DNA of 64,000 nt from Microcoleus vaginatus_C (GTDB lineage: Bacteria > Cyanobacteriota > Cyanobacteriia > Cyanobacteriales > Microcoleaceae): assembly GCA_040004035.1 (NCBI GenBank), contig JAMPLN010000012.1; one strand, given 5' to 3'. The position numbers and the translations under genes are program-made. This document shows positions 37,442 through 46,796 of this stretch, piece by piece (position 1 is the first letter of the stretch; each line of letters starts with the position of its first letter). Under the pieces are notes generated by a model that saw only the letters and a list, made by a program, of their open reading frames with translations, did no database searches and was not told the DNA's origin.

Positions 37442-38023
37442 CTAGCCGAGCCGATGATGCTGTTCTAATTCTAAACTAGGGTCATTCTCTTTTTTGGGAA
37501 CCAGAAGCGTATTTTCGCTGCTCGGTTGCAACACGGCTTTAATCACTTGGAGAAAACGGTTAGGCTTTTTAGTTTGACCGTTGAGAGTGCGCCGGTCTTG
37601 CACTTTTTTAGAAAGGTGTCGCATTACAGATAAATCGAGTTCATCGATGAAATGGTCTGCTATACGTTCTCCCATTAAATCAATAGCTTCAGCATACTGA
37701 TCGGTTAGCGTTTCTATGGCATCGTATGCTTCGTCAGCAACTTGACTTGCTATTGTTTTATTTTGGTCGCCCGGTGTCTGGGAATGGCTGCGGCGTCGGT
37801 CTAAAAGACTTTGGTAATCAGCAATGCTCATTCCCAAATTGTAGAGATGGTGGTGAGCGTGATCCATCAAATCTACTTCACTCGGATAGAAGAAACCACG
37901 AGTGCTGTTGATGCCGTGCAGTTTTGCCCAACGCCGCAGATTTGTCTCATCTTGCAGTTGGTATCGCTCCAACATTTGAGCTGTGTTCAGCTCTACTTCT
38001 GGCGTAACTTTGAAATCGCTCAT
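37442..38023 (-). CDS. Conserved-type hypothetical protein (193 aa)
   Basis: A soluble 193-residue protein. The first 80 residues (MLERYQLQDETNLRRWAKL, GINSTRGFFYPSEVDLMDHA) have a helix-turn-helix feel and resemble the DNA-binding start of plasmid-partition or MerR-like proteins. The rest is helical and acidic (YDAIETLTDQYAEAIDLMGE). I cannot place it in a family. A DNA-binding role is only a guess. Confidence 0.6.
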   Translation of the reverse strand: MSDFKVTPEVELNTAQMLERYQLQDETNLRRWAKLHGINSTRGFFYPSEVDLMDHAHHHLYNLGMSIADYQSLLDRRRSHSQTPGDQNKTIASQVADEAYDAIETLTDQYAEAIDLMGERIADHFIDELDLSVMRHLSKKVQDRRTLNGQTKKPNRFLQVIKAVLQPSSENTLLVPKKENDPSLELEQHHRLG

Positions 38024-38395
38024 CGGTAAATCCTCGCTGGTGAGTAAATAAATAAAATTGAAACTTAGAATCTGTGATTGGCGTACAGTCTGAAAATGAC
38101 GATCAATCCTGTGACGGCATTGAGGGAAGTCTTGCGGGCATTTGCTCGCCGTCGATCGTGCGATCGTTGTTCGATCGAGTCAGAGGATTTCAGGGTAGCG
38201 TACTTTTGGGCTTTGTCTCGATCGCATCCGGGAGCAAGCACACAGGGTTAATAATATAGCTGATTTATGGTTTTAACAACCGTTAAAAATAGTAAAGTTT
38301 GATTGTTGGGCTTGAATTATTAGTAATGTTGAGCTATAATATTCTCAATAACCGTGCAATTAGTAATTTTAGTAGTTGCAAACGAGATTCTTAGT
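38024..38395. other. Intergenic region between divergent genes
   Basis: 372 bp. Contains clustered GATCG motifs near 38150-38225 (TCGATCGTGCGATCG, TTCGATCGAG). No gene supported. Confidence 0.45.
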
Positions 38396-38710
38396 ATGCC
38401 TGTATACGATTATTTGTGTCCCGAAAACAACCAGCAGTTAGAAGTTTGGCACAGCATGAACCTGGAAGTTTCGACTTGGGGCCAACTGTGCGAGTTGGCT
38501 AAGTGCGAACCCGGGGAGACTCCCGCAGATGCTCCGGTACGCCGGTTGCTGAGCGCTCCGAGATTGATGAAGCCGACATCCGACACCGATTATAAAAATT
38601 CGGGTTTCAGCAAGTACGTGAAGCGGGATGAAGGGGTTTATGAAAATGTCACGGCTAAGGATGGTGAAAGCCGTATTGTTAATCGAGATGGTAAGCCGCT
38701 TAAAGACTGA
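38396..38710 (+). CDS. FmdB-like zinc-ribbon protein, degenerate
   Basis: A 104-residue protein starting MPVYDYLCPE, the start of the FmdB zinc-ribbon family. Normally two CxxC pairs follow; here only C8, C32 and C37 are present, so the ribbon is incomplete. The rest (RRLLSAPRLMKPTSDTDYKN, KYVKRDEGVYENVTAKDG) is typical of cyanobacterial members. The open frame begins 14 codons earlier, but the ATG at 38396 fits the family start. Function unknown. Confidence 0.7.
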   Translation: MPVYDYLCPENNQQLEVWHSMNLEVSTWGQLCELAKCEPGETPADAPVRRLLSAPRLMKPTSDTDYKNSGFSKYVKRDEGVYENVTAKDGESRIVNRDGKPLKD

Positions 38711-38872
38711 GAATCGACAATAATCAAGTTTTCAGTTGAGTGAATTACAGATCTTGGGTAGGGACACGGCACTGCCGTGTCCCTTATTTGATCCGATTGA
38801 AAACAGCTATATTATTCAGATTATATTATTCTGAGGCAGACACCACAAAACGCTCAACCGGACATAATATTA

Positions 38873-39130
38873 TTAGCCAAACCAATCTTTCATTTTTTGT
38901 TTGGCTTGTTCTTTAGTATCAGCATTAATGTATACTGAAACAGTAGCTATTGCCACCAGCAATACTCCCAAATCGTCGGTAAATCCGATGCCGACTAATA
39001 TATCGGGAATGGCATCAACAGGAGATATAAAATAGGTCAAATCTCCAACTACAACTCCTTTTGCCCAAGCAGGCACGTTTGAGTTCTGAGCCGTATAGTA
39101 GAGAATTAAAGCTTTTTCAACTACTTCTCT
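38873..39130 (-). pseudogene. DUF1232 (YkvA-type) part of a gene split by TGA
   Basis: Reading in the same frame as the upstream TerB gene, residues after its TGA stop are REVVEKALILYYTAQ, then PAWAKGVVVGDLTYFISPVD, which is the DUF1232 domain; DUF1232 is a short membrane-linked domain of unknown function. The first possible internal start is the GTG at 39076, which would lose 18 conserved residues. This part is either translated by readthrough, from the GTG, or not at all. Confidence 0.7.
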
Positions 39131-39742
39131 TCATGCGGTTAAAGCAAAGTTTTTAAGTTTAGTCCAAAAACTTTCATCTGAATAGTTGATTTTGGGGTTG
39201 CTGAGGTTTGTTGTGGTCCCTTTCCGGTCGATTAAATCGAGAGGAATTCCCTTAGTTTTAAGCTGGGAAACAGCAGAATTGAAGGATGCTGATGCCTGAT
39301 TTTTATTGGGCGTGGCCTCCCGTATTTGTTTCATGTCTGCGATGAATTCCTGCATGGCTTGGATTTGCAAGTCGGAAACGGCCAGGAGTTTTTTGGCGGA
39401 TTGGATCGCCTCGCTTTCTGCGGGATGCAGCGTCTTATTTGCCCCAGCAATGTTAATTAAAAAATACATGACTCCCAAACGCAGCGGTTCTTCTGACTTG
39501 CTGAGTGTTTGCAAACAGTCGGTGAGTGAGGGGGGACGGGCTGTGTAGGATTGGATTTGAGCCTTTGCAGAGTCAGAAAATTTGTCTAAATTTATGGTTT
39601 TAAACAACAAATCTAGTTCGTCAATATCAACGGAACCATCGGCGGCTGCGATCGCAAACAAAGAACCATAAAAAGCTAAAAGTTCGCTTTCTGAGGAGGT
39701 GGCAAAAATATCTCTCTCGGACACGATGCTACTCTGATTCAT
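39131..39742 (-). CDS. TerB-like domain protein, N-terminal part of a TerB-DUF1232 fusion
   Basis: A TerB-like helical domain (ESELLAFYGSLFAIAAADG, VDIDELDLLFKTIN, HPAESEAIQSAKKLL) followed by a linker and SFWTKLKNFALTA before a TGA stop. The C-terminal sequence FWTKLKNFALTA-stop-REVVEKALILYY strongly suggests one longer protein in which TGA replaces a Gly (GGA) codon. TerB proteins were first linked to tellurite resistance and often sense stress at membranes. Start chosen at the ATG at 39742; earlier Met codons in the same frame (39799, 39757) are less likely. Confidence 0.75.
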   Translation of the reverse strand: MNQSSIVSERDIFATSSESELLAFYGSLFAIAAADGSVDIDELDLLFKTINLDKFSDSAKAQIQSYTARPPSLTDCLQTLSKSEEPLRLGVMYFLINIAGANKTLHPAESEAIQSAKKLLAVSDLQIQAMQEFIADMKQIREATPNKNQASASFNSAVSQLKTKGIPLDLIDRKGTTTNLSNPKINYSDESFWTKLKNFALTA

Positions 39743-39858
39743 GACGATGCTTTGCATTTTACCACAAAACTCAGCTCGAAATGATTTCGGCACGCGCATT
39801 CAAGGGCTGCGGAAACCGGCAATAATTTTAGAGAGTATGAAACAAAGGAGAATTTTTT

Positions 39859-40683
39859 ATGAAAGTTGCGATCGTCGGCTGCGGCTATGTGGGTACTGCG
39901 ACAGCCAAACATTTACGCGGCAAATCTGACTGTACCGTGACGGCGACAACTACCACGGCAACGCGAGTAGTTGAGTTGGAGGGTGTCGCGCAGCGGGTAG
40001 CCGTGCTCAAGGGAAATGACAAAGATGCGATCGCTGCTGTACTGCAAGAACAAGATGCTGTTATGCTGTGTGTCGGTGCTCCAAATCCTCATGCTTATCG
40101 GGAGAGTTATTTAGATACTGCGACAACTTTGGTATCGGTTTTACAGCAGATACCGACAGTAAAGCAGGTTATTTATACGGGTACTTATTCTGTGTATGGC
40201 GATCGCCAAGGTGAATTGGTAAATGAAGAATCACCCGTCGCGCCGGCTAATCCAAACGGTGAAATTCTCGCCGAAACAGAACGGGTTTTATTAGCAGCAT
40301 CTAGTCCCAATCTTCAAGTCTGCATTCTCCGTTTGGGAGGAATTTATGGGCCGGGGCGAGAATTAGTTAAAATCTTTGGAGGCTGGGCTGGGAGCACTCG
40401 TCCCGGTAGGGGAGAAGATGCTACTAATTGGGTGCATCGGGATGATATTGTTGGGGGGTTAACCTTTGCTTTGGAAAATCGATTGCAGGGAATTTACAAT
40501 TTAGTCGGGGATGTGTCGCTATCGAGTGGTGAATTGCTCGATCGTATTTTTGAAACTCACAATTTGCCTAAAGTTTCTTGGGATGGAAGTCCTAGCGTGC
40601 GGCCTTATAATGCGAGGGTGTCGAATCAAAAAATTAAGGCGGCTGGTTATCAATTTATACATCCTGAAATTAGGGAGTATTAA
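39859..40683 (+). CDS. NAD-dependent epimerase/dehydratase family protein
   Basis: A 274-residue Rossmann-fold SDR of the extended type. The nucleotide-binding motif GCGYVGTA is at 8-15; the TGTYSVYGDR segment supplies the catalytic Ser/Thr-Tyr region, though the YxxxK motif is not intact (an AETERVL helix occupies that place), as in YeeZ-type proteins. The RLGGIYGPGR and WVHRDDIVGGL motifs are typical. Substrate unknown. Confidence 0.85.
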   Translation: MKVAIVGCGYVGTATAKHLRGKSDCTVTATTTTATRVVELEGVAQRVAVLKGNDKDAIAAVLQEQDAVMLCVGAPNPHAYRESYLDTATTLVSVLQQIPTVKQVIYTGTYSVYGDRQGELVNEESPVAPANPNGEILAETERVLLAASSPNLQVCILRLGGIYGPGRELVKIFGGWAGSTRPGRGEDATNWVHRDDIVGGLTFALENRLQGIYNLVGDVSLSSGELLDRIFETHNLPKVSWDGSPSVRPYNARVSNQKIKAAGYQFIHPEIREY

Positions 40684-40968
40684 TCGAGGAGTGAATGGCG
40701 TCATTGAGGGCGATCGCTCTTTTTTTATGTTCGCAATTAACAAGGCGATCGCTCTTCGATTTATATTAACTCCGGTCAATAACTCACAATAATAGTGTTG
40801 GATATTTATCGGTGCATACTTTTGATTATATCGGTATTCACTACCAACTTAATTAATTATAATTATTGACGCGGACTTGATATTATTGATAGATAAAGGT
40901 AAAGCTATAAAGGGTGTTACCGAACTAATTGTAGATGCACTCTCTGGAAAATTATCGGCTGGTATCAT

Positions 40969-41592
40969 TTACAACCGCTGAAACAAATCCATCCGATAGC
41001 GTTTGTGATGACCTAATATATCTATCCCGAAATTTTGTTTGCGCGGATCGCCCAAATGTTTTAAAAACTGTGCAGACTCTTGGATAAAGGTATCGTGAAC
41101 TATGTCACCATTCAGGATGAAACTTTCCACTGGATACCGAAAGTGAACCATCAAGAGATAACCTCCGGGAAGTAACTGGTCAATAATTTTTTGCTTGGTT
41201 GTCAGGAGGTCTGGCATTGTCAAATAATAGCCCACTTCTGAGAATAAAATTAAATCGAACTTCTCAGTTGGGAACTGCTGGGGTATCTGCATCTGCTCAA
41301 ATCGCACCTGTGGGATATCGCGGCAGCGTTTCCGCGCTTCCTCTAATCCTACTTCTGAATAATCTACTGAAAGCAATCTGTCACATTTTTTGGCAAGTTT
41401 CTGGGTGAGGACGCCGATAGCACATCCGATTTCAAAAGCATTTTTGAATCGGACTTTTGGCAAGGATCTGAGCGTTGTTCTGAATTTACTGGTTTCATAA
41501 AAGCTAGAGGTGTATCTCCAAGGATCTTTACTTTGGCGATAGGTTTCATCAAAGAAGCTGGATTGTACTGATTCCGGTTCTGAAGGTTTCAT
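40969..41592 (-). CDS. SAM-dependent methyltransferase, NodS-like
   Basis: A 207-residue class I methyltransferase. The SAM-binding motif I is FEIGCAIGVLTQKLA near 55; motif II-type LLSVDYSEVGLEEARKRC and motif IV-like FDLILFSEVGYYL follow. The start FFDETYRQSKDPWRYTSSFYE and length match NodS/SAM methyltransferases linked to polysaccharide or nodulation-factor modification. The target is unknown. Confidence 0.85.
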   Translation of the reverse strand: MKPSEPESVQSSFFDETYRQSKDPWRYTSSFYETSKFRTTLRSLPKVRFKNAFEIGCAIGVLTQKLAKKCDRLLSVDYSEVGLEEARKRCRDIPQVRFEQMQIPQQFPTEKFDLILFSEVGYYLTMPDLLTTKQKIIDQLLPGGYLLMVHFRYPVESFILNGDIVHDTFIQESAQFLKHLGDPRKQNFGIDILGHHKRYRMDLFQRL

Positions 41593-41896
41593 TGTTAACC
41601 TCTCTAAGTTAGATAATATCTAACTAAATATACTCACAAAAAAAATAGATTCAGGACTTATTAAAGAATTTAACTTTTACACTATCTATAGAGTTAAGGT
41701 CGTCAGTGCTCACCCTACATATAGAGTCTGTACATAATTGCTGAGATCGCATCTTTCACTCTCTTCTCACTGATGAATCACAGGTGGGACGCCTGTCCCA
41801 CAATACATCTAATGAATAAAGGGCGATCGCTCTTTTTCTTTACCGCAGATGCAGGCGGATAGACGCGGATGAACGCAGATGAATAAAGGGCGATCG
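41593..41896. other. Intergenic region with small repeats
   Basis: 304 bp. Contains a perfect palindrome GTGGGACGCCTGTCCCAC near 41783-41800 and a GCGGATAGACGCGGATGAACG segment resembling one near 2290. No gene. Confidence 0.5.
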
Positions 41897-42840
41897 CTAG
41901 ATTAAATAATTATCTCGATAACGTTCCTGTGCCATTTGTCGTGCTTCAAATTCATTCCATTGCTGGATAGGTCGTAAAGTTTCTACAATTGTCAATTCAT
42001 CGGGAATTGGTGTACCTATTATTTGATTGATTACTTCGGCTATTACCCGACAACAGCTTTGTGGCCAACGGACTACTTGCTCCTCAGCAAATCTAATGAC
42101 TATCCATCCTTTTTCTAAAAATAGTTGATGGCGCTGATTTTCTTGGACAAGCACTTCGTAATTTTTAGGCTCACCGCTTTCATAGTGATAAGGTTGATCA
42201 ATTGTTATATCAATACGTAAATTTGTTAACTTATCAAAATAAGAAATTTCTATATAGTAAGGTTGATAGGAGTGGGATTTTTGGATGATTAAATTGTTAT
42301 AAATTTTATCGGGAATAATAGCTGTAAGTTCTTATAAAATTTACTTTCAACCCACTGAGACTTGGTACTGACAATTCTACCTTCAGGAGGGACGGTTTTT
42401 ATGATAATGTCTTTAATTATCTGATAGCGATACTGTTTTATTTTTTCAGGTTTTTGGGATTCTGCTATCTGCCGTTTATGCTGAATCTCACGCTTTTTCC
42501 ATTCTGCTAACAAATCTTTATAATCGCGCATTTGTTGCTTGTATTGATTAAGTGTCCGTAAGTAATACATTTGTTGTTGCCAGAAGTTCAAGGCAGTAAC
42601 AAAGATTCCACCTACAGAAATATAGAAACTAATGATAATATTTTTACTGGCAATCAGACCAATAGTTGCAAAAGGAATAATTAATGGGAGAGATTTATAA
42701 AAAAACAAAAGTACATCAATTGGTTGGGGCTTATAACTAGGAGGTAAAGGTTTTGGTTCACTAAATTTCCATGTGAAGGGAACTGCATTCATAGCTTGAA
42801 TAACAGGATCGGGCATGAGGATAATAGGATATTGATTCAT
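41897..42840 (-). pseudogene. Frameshifted PD-(D/E)xK nuclease-like (DUF559-type) membrane protein
   Basis: One gene of about 315 codons broken by a single-base loss near 42309-42314. The 5' part (Met at 42840, the first downstream of an in-frame upstream extension) has a membrane segment (PLIIPFATIGLIASKNIIIS) and a charged coiled region. It then reads SKFYKNLQLLFP, and with a -1/+2 shift continues DKIYNNLIIQKSHSYQPYYIEI and LRIDITIDQPYHYES, GWIVIRFAEEQVVRWPQSCC to the stop at 41897. These are the core strands of a DUF559/VSR-like endonuclease fold, with the IDIxID acidic pair. So the coding capacity is intact apart from the shift. Frameshift, or sequence error. Confidence 0.75.
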
Positions 42841-42954
42841 GTTTTTTAGTGGGTGTATTATTAAACTATAATACTCAACTATTTTCACGAGATATTCCGC
42901 CCGGCAAAGGCAAACACTGTTGTAACAAGGTGGGCCAATGCCCACCCTACCAAA

Positions 42955-44217
42955 TTACCCCATAATCCCAGCAAAAAAGTCGATCGTCTCTTTCAACGCT
43001 TTCACAAACACATCAATCTCCTCACGAGTATTGTAAAAATACAAACTCGCTCTGGCAGTAGATGAAACGTTCAAATAGCGGTGCAAAGCTTGGGTGCAGT
43101 GATGCCCGGAACGAATCGCGACTCCCTCCTGATCTAACATGGTAGACAAGTCTTGAGGGTGAATTTCTCCCGCAGTAAATGCCGCCAAAGCTGCCCTACC
43201 TTCGCCGTTGCTGTCTGGCTGCGGGCCGTAAATTTTGATTTCGGGAATTTGCCGCAATTGTTGGAACATATAAGCATTCAATTCTGCTTCGCAAGCGTGA
43301 ATCTTATCCATGCCAATGTTACTAAGATAATCGATTGCTGCACCAAGGGCGATCGCCTCGCCGATTGCAGGCGTGCCGGCCTCAAATTTGTGTGGCAAAT
43401 CGGCATAGGTGGAATAATCGAGAAACACGTCAGCAATCATCTCGCCGCCACCGAAAAACGGAGGCATTTCTCTCAGCAAGTCCAGTTTACCGTACAGAAA
43501 ACCGATGCCAGTCGGAGCGCACATTTTGTGACCGGAAGCAACCAGCCAATCGCAATCTATTGCTTGCACGTCTACTATCATGTGCGGCACGCTTTGGCAA
43601 GCATCAATTAAAACTCTTGCGCCGAAACTGTGGGCAATTTTGCAGATTTCTTTGACTGGACTGATGCAGCCCAAAGTATTAGAAACGTGAACGGTTGACA
43701 CCAACTTAGTTTTATGGGAAATCAGGGTTTTAAACTGTTCCAAATCAAACTCGTTAGTTTCCGTTAACTCCACAAACTTCAGCACCGCACCGGTTCTTTG
43801 AGCAATCATTTGCCAGGGAACGAGATTGCTGTGGTGTTCCATTACCGACAGGATAATTTCATCTCCGGCTTGCAGATTGCTCAAACCCCAAGAATAAGCA
43901 ACCAAATTAATCGCTTCGGTGGCGTTGCGAGTATAGACAATTTCTTGCCGCGACGCGGCATTTACAAAGGCCGCAACTTTGTCTCTGGCACCTTCGTAAG
44001 CATCAGTCGCTTTGGCGCTGAGAGTGTGAGCGCCGCGGTGCACGTTTGCATTGTATTGTCCATAGTAATCACGCCAAGCGTTGAGCACAGCTAGGGGTTT
44101 TTGAGAAGTAGCTGCATTGTCTAAATAAACTAGCGGTTTACCGTTGACTTTTTCATTCAAAATGGGGAAGTCACCGCGAACTTTTGATGCAAGTGTTTTT
44201 TCTTGAATAAGTGTCAT
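42955..44217 (-). CDS. sufS: Cysteine desulfurase SufS
   Basis: About 420 residues. It releases sulfur from cysteine for Fe-S assembly, using PLP bound by the Lys of VASGHKMCAPTGIGFLYG. The catalytic loop Cys lies in RSGHHCTQALH near the C-terminus. The start at 44217 (MTLIQEKTLASKVRGDFPIL) matches the family better than the 22-codon upstream extension. Last gene of sufBCDS. Confidence 0.95.
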   Translation of the reverse strand: MTLIQEKTLASKVRGDFPILNEKVNGKPLVYLDNAATSQKPLAVLNAWRDYYGQYNANVHRGAHTLSAKATDAYEGARDKVAAFVNAASRQEIVYTRNATEAINLVAYSWGLSNLQAGDEIILSVMEHHSNLVPWQMIAQRTGAVLKFVELTETNEFDLEQFKTLISHKTKLVSTVHVSNTLGCISPVKEICKIAHSFGARVLIDACQSVPHMIVDVQAIDCDWLVASGHKMCAPTGIGFLYGKLDLLREMPPFFGGGEMIADVFLDYSTYADLPHKFEAGTPAIGEAIALGAAIDYLSNIGMDKIHACEAELNAYMFQQLRQIPEIKIYGPQPDSNGEGRAALAAFTAGEIHPQDLSTMLDQEGVAIRSGHHCTQALHRYLNVSSTARASLYFYNTREEIDVFVKALKETIDFFAGIMG

Positions 44218-44383
44218 ATTTTTTGAAGTTAATGATTTGTCGTTGGGTGGGGGCGGGTTTACGAAATTGTTGGTTTTAGGCAATTATTATTCGTGAAACC
44301 CGCCCCTACAGGCTGTTAAAAATGGTGCAAGATGTGGTAGGAACACAGCACTGCTGTGTCCTCTGTATCCTCATTTGTATGAG

Positions 44384-45727
44384 TTATCCTTGGATGGCCA
44401 CGCAGGTAGAAAGCATTTTCGCCACCCCAAGAATCGGTAATTGATTGAGCATTTCCGCCGCAAAAGCATCGATTAGCAAATAGCGACTTTTTTCTAAATC
44501 CAAACCGCGACTTTGCAAGTAGAAAAGTTCATCATCTTCTAACTGGCTGACAGTTGCACCGTGGGAACATTTAACGTTGTCCGCCACAATTTCTAACTGC
44601 GGTTTGGTATCTACGCGGGCTCTGGGCGACAGCAATAAATTCCGGCTCAACTGTCCGGCATCTGTTAATTGTGCGGCTTTGCGAACGAAAACTTTGCCGT
44701 TAAATACAGCACGAGCTTTGTTGCCGACAATGCACTTGTGCAATTGGCGACTTGTACCGTGGGGGTGATTGAAATCGATTAAACTGTGAGTGTCTGATAA
44801 CTGTTCCCCAAAGGCTACGCTTAAGCCGTTTAAAGTTGTTTCAGTGGCTTCGCCGCGCTGAAATACTTCTAAATTGTGCCGCGATATTTTGCCTCCCAAG
44901 CTGATAGCATGGCAAGTGTAACGGCTGTTGCGAGATTGTTCGATCGCACTTTTGCCGATATGAACAACCTCCCCACCTTCCCGCTGAAGCCGAACGTGAT
45001 TCACAGTGGCGTTTTCGCCGACAACAACATCCGTTACAGCATTCGTAAATGCAGCGACATTACCGATAGTTGCGTAATCCTCAACCAGCGTCACATTGCT
45101 TCCAGGTTCAGCTATGACCAAGCAGTGCGGTTGGGACATCGTGGGAGATGCACCGGGCGCTGTCAGGAACAGCAAGTGAATCGGAAGGTCGATCGACATA
45201 TTGGCCGGTACGAACACCACCGCAGAATCCGTCAAACCCGCAGTATTCAGCGCGGTAAACACCTCAGTTTGCTGTCTGTGCTTGCTCAAAACATCGCTGA
45301 TGCGCCCTTGATATTTTTCGGGTACATTGGATAGATTACCTGCGTAAAAGTCGATAGGCAAATTGGGAAAAACCGACGACTCCACCGTTGACAAATCCGG
45401 CGCATAAAACCCGTTGACAAACACCAATCTTAATGGTAAATCTGCCTTGTTTTTCACTGGCATAATGATATCAGCCAGCTTAACTGTTGACTGATTGCTC
45501 TGGGGTATATGAAAAGGAATTTGCAACACCGCCGACAAATCAGTAAAGCGCCATTCTTCATCCTTCACCGTCGGAAAACTCGAAGAAAGCACGTATTGAG
45601 TCGCCGCATCCCGCAAATGCTGCCACCCGTAAGCAGAACTTTCGTTATTAGTTGCGCCCAACTTGCCGCACTGATTCACCAAATCATTCAAAAACATTTC
45701 CCTACTAGCAACTTGCGTATTCATCAT
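44384..45727 (-). CDS. sufD: Fe-S assembly scaffold component SufD
   Basis: A 447-residue SufD. Typical features: an N-terminal WRFTDLS segment, beta-helix core, and C-terminal NVKCSHGATVSQLEDDELFYL. It forms the SufBC2D complex with SufB and SufC. Its ATG overlaps the sufC stop by 4 bases, so translational coupling is likely. Confidence 0.96.
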   Translation of the reverse strand: MMNTQVASREMFLNDLVNQCGKLGATNNESSAYGWQHLRDAATQYVLSSSFPTVKDEEWRFTDLSAVLQIPFHIPQSNQSTVKLADIIMPVKNKADLPLRLVFVNGFYAPDLSTVESSVFPNLPIDFYAGNLSNVPEKYQGRISDVLSKHRQQTEVFTALNTAGLTDSAVVFVPANMSIDLPIHLLFLTAPGASPTMSQPHCLVIAEPGSNVTLVEDYATIGNVAAFTNAVTDVVVGENATVNHVRLQREGGEVVHIGKSAIEQSRNSRYTCHAISLGGKISRHNLEVFQRGEATETTLNGLSVAFGEQLSDTHSLIDFNHPHGTSRQLHKCIVGNKARAVFNGKVFVRKAAQLTDAGQLSRNLLLSPRARVDTKPQLEIVADNVKCSHGATVSQLEDDELFYLQSRGLDLEKSRYLLIDAFAAEMLNQLPILGVAKMLSTCVAIQG

Positions 45728-46515
45728 CGCACGCCTACTCCTGCTGCTTCCTCTTCCACAACCCAGTCATAACCGCGCTCTTCCAATTCCAGCGCCAACT
45801 CTTTCGGGCCAGTCAAGATAATTCTGCCCGCTTCCATGACGTGAATAAAATCAGGAATAATGTAATTCAGCAACCGCTGATAGTGAGTAATCACCAACAT
45901 CGAATTTTCAGCATTTGACAACTGATTCACACCGCCAGCGACAATCTTGAGAGCATCAATATCCAAACCCGAATCAGTCTCATCCAGAATAGCTAACTTT
46001 GGTTCCAAAAGCGCCATTTGCAAAATTTCATTCCGCTTTTTCTCGCCACCGGAAAAACCCTCATTTACGCTGCGGCCTAAAAAAGAATCATTCATCTTGA
46101 CAATATCCAGCTTGTCCTCGATTAAATCTTGGAAATCAAAAGCATCCAATTCTTCCAATCCGCGATGTTTGCGGTGAGAATTGTAAGCCACGCGCAAGAA
46201 ATCCAGATTGCTAACGCCGGGAATTTCTAAAGGATATTGGAATGCCAGAAATACGCCCGCCAAAGAACGTTCTTCCGGCGGTAACTCCAGCAGGTTCTGC
46301 CCCAGAAAAGTAACTTCTCCACCCGTTACTGTATAAGCAGGATGGCCCGCTAATATCTTGGATAAAGTGCTTTTTCCCGAGCCGTTCGGACCCATAATCG
46401 CGTGAATTTCACCCGATTTAATTTCCAGATTCAAACCCTTAAGGATTTGGGTATCTTCCACATTCGCAGTTAAATCGCGGACGGATAGCACCACTTGACT
46501 ATTTTCAACAATCAT
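45724..46515 (-). CDS. sufC: Fe-S assembly ATPase SufC
   Basis: A 263-residue ABC-type ATPase. Walker A GPNGSGKSTL near 41-50, the signature FSGGEKKRNEI, Walker B LAILDETDSGLDIDAL. It powers the SufBCD scaffold. Overlaps sufD by 4 bases; separated from sufB by 281 bases that contain foldback element copy C. Confidence 0.98.
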   Translation of the reverse strand: MIVENSQVVLSVRDLTANVEDTQILKGLNLEIKSGEIHAIMGPNGSGKSTLSKILAGHPAYTVTGGEVTFLGQNLLELPPEERSLAGVFLAFQYPLEIPGVSNLDFLRVAYNSHRKHRGLEELDAFDFQDLIEDKLDIVKMNDSFLGRSVNEGFSGGEKKRNEILQMALLEPKLAILDETDSGLDIDALKIVAGGVNQLSNAENSMLVITHYQRLLNYIIPDFIHVMEAGRIILTGPKELALELEERGYDWVVEEEAAGVGVR

Positions 46516-46578
46516 CTATTTTTGTCCTTTGCCTCAATGCACTTTACAGTTTTTTCTTCTCGTTCCTATGCTGTACCC

Positions 46579-46761
46579 ATTGGTGACAATTTAACGTTAA
46601 ACCGATAGTCCGCCAGGGAATTCATTCCCTGTCTCAAAGCTAAAGTCCTCTGAAGAGGACTGAGAAGAAAATTTTAAACTCATTAGTCCTGTTTAGAGGA
46701 GTTTAGCTATTAGCCAAGGAATTCATTTCCTGGCGGACGGGGAGCTTAAGTTGTCACCAAT
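46579..46761. mobile_element. Foldback (MITE-like) element, copy C, inside the suf operon
   Basis: 183 bp. Terminal inverted repeats ATTGGTGACAATTTAA at the left and TTAAGTTGTCACCAAT at the right (1 mismatch). Core: AGTCCGCCAGGGAATTCATT, AAAGTCCTCT / AGAGGACT arms, CAAGGAATTCATTTCCTGGC. It interrupts the sufB-sufC spacer and would form a strong hairpin in the transcript. Confidence 0.85.
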
Positions 46762-46796
46762 GGACTCGGCATGGAAGGGTTTATTGCCCGCGAAAA

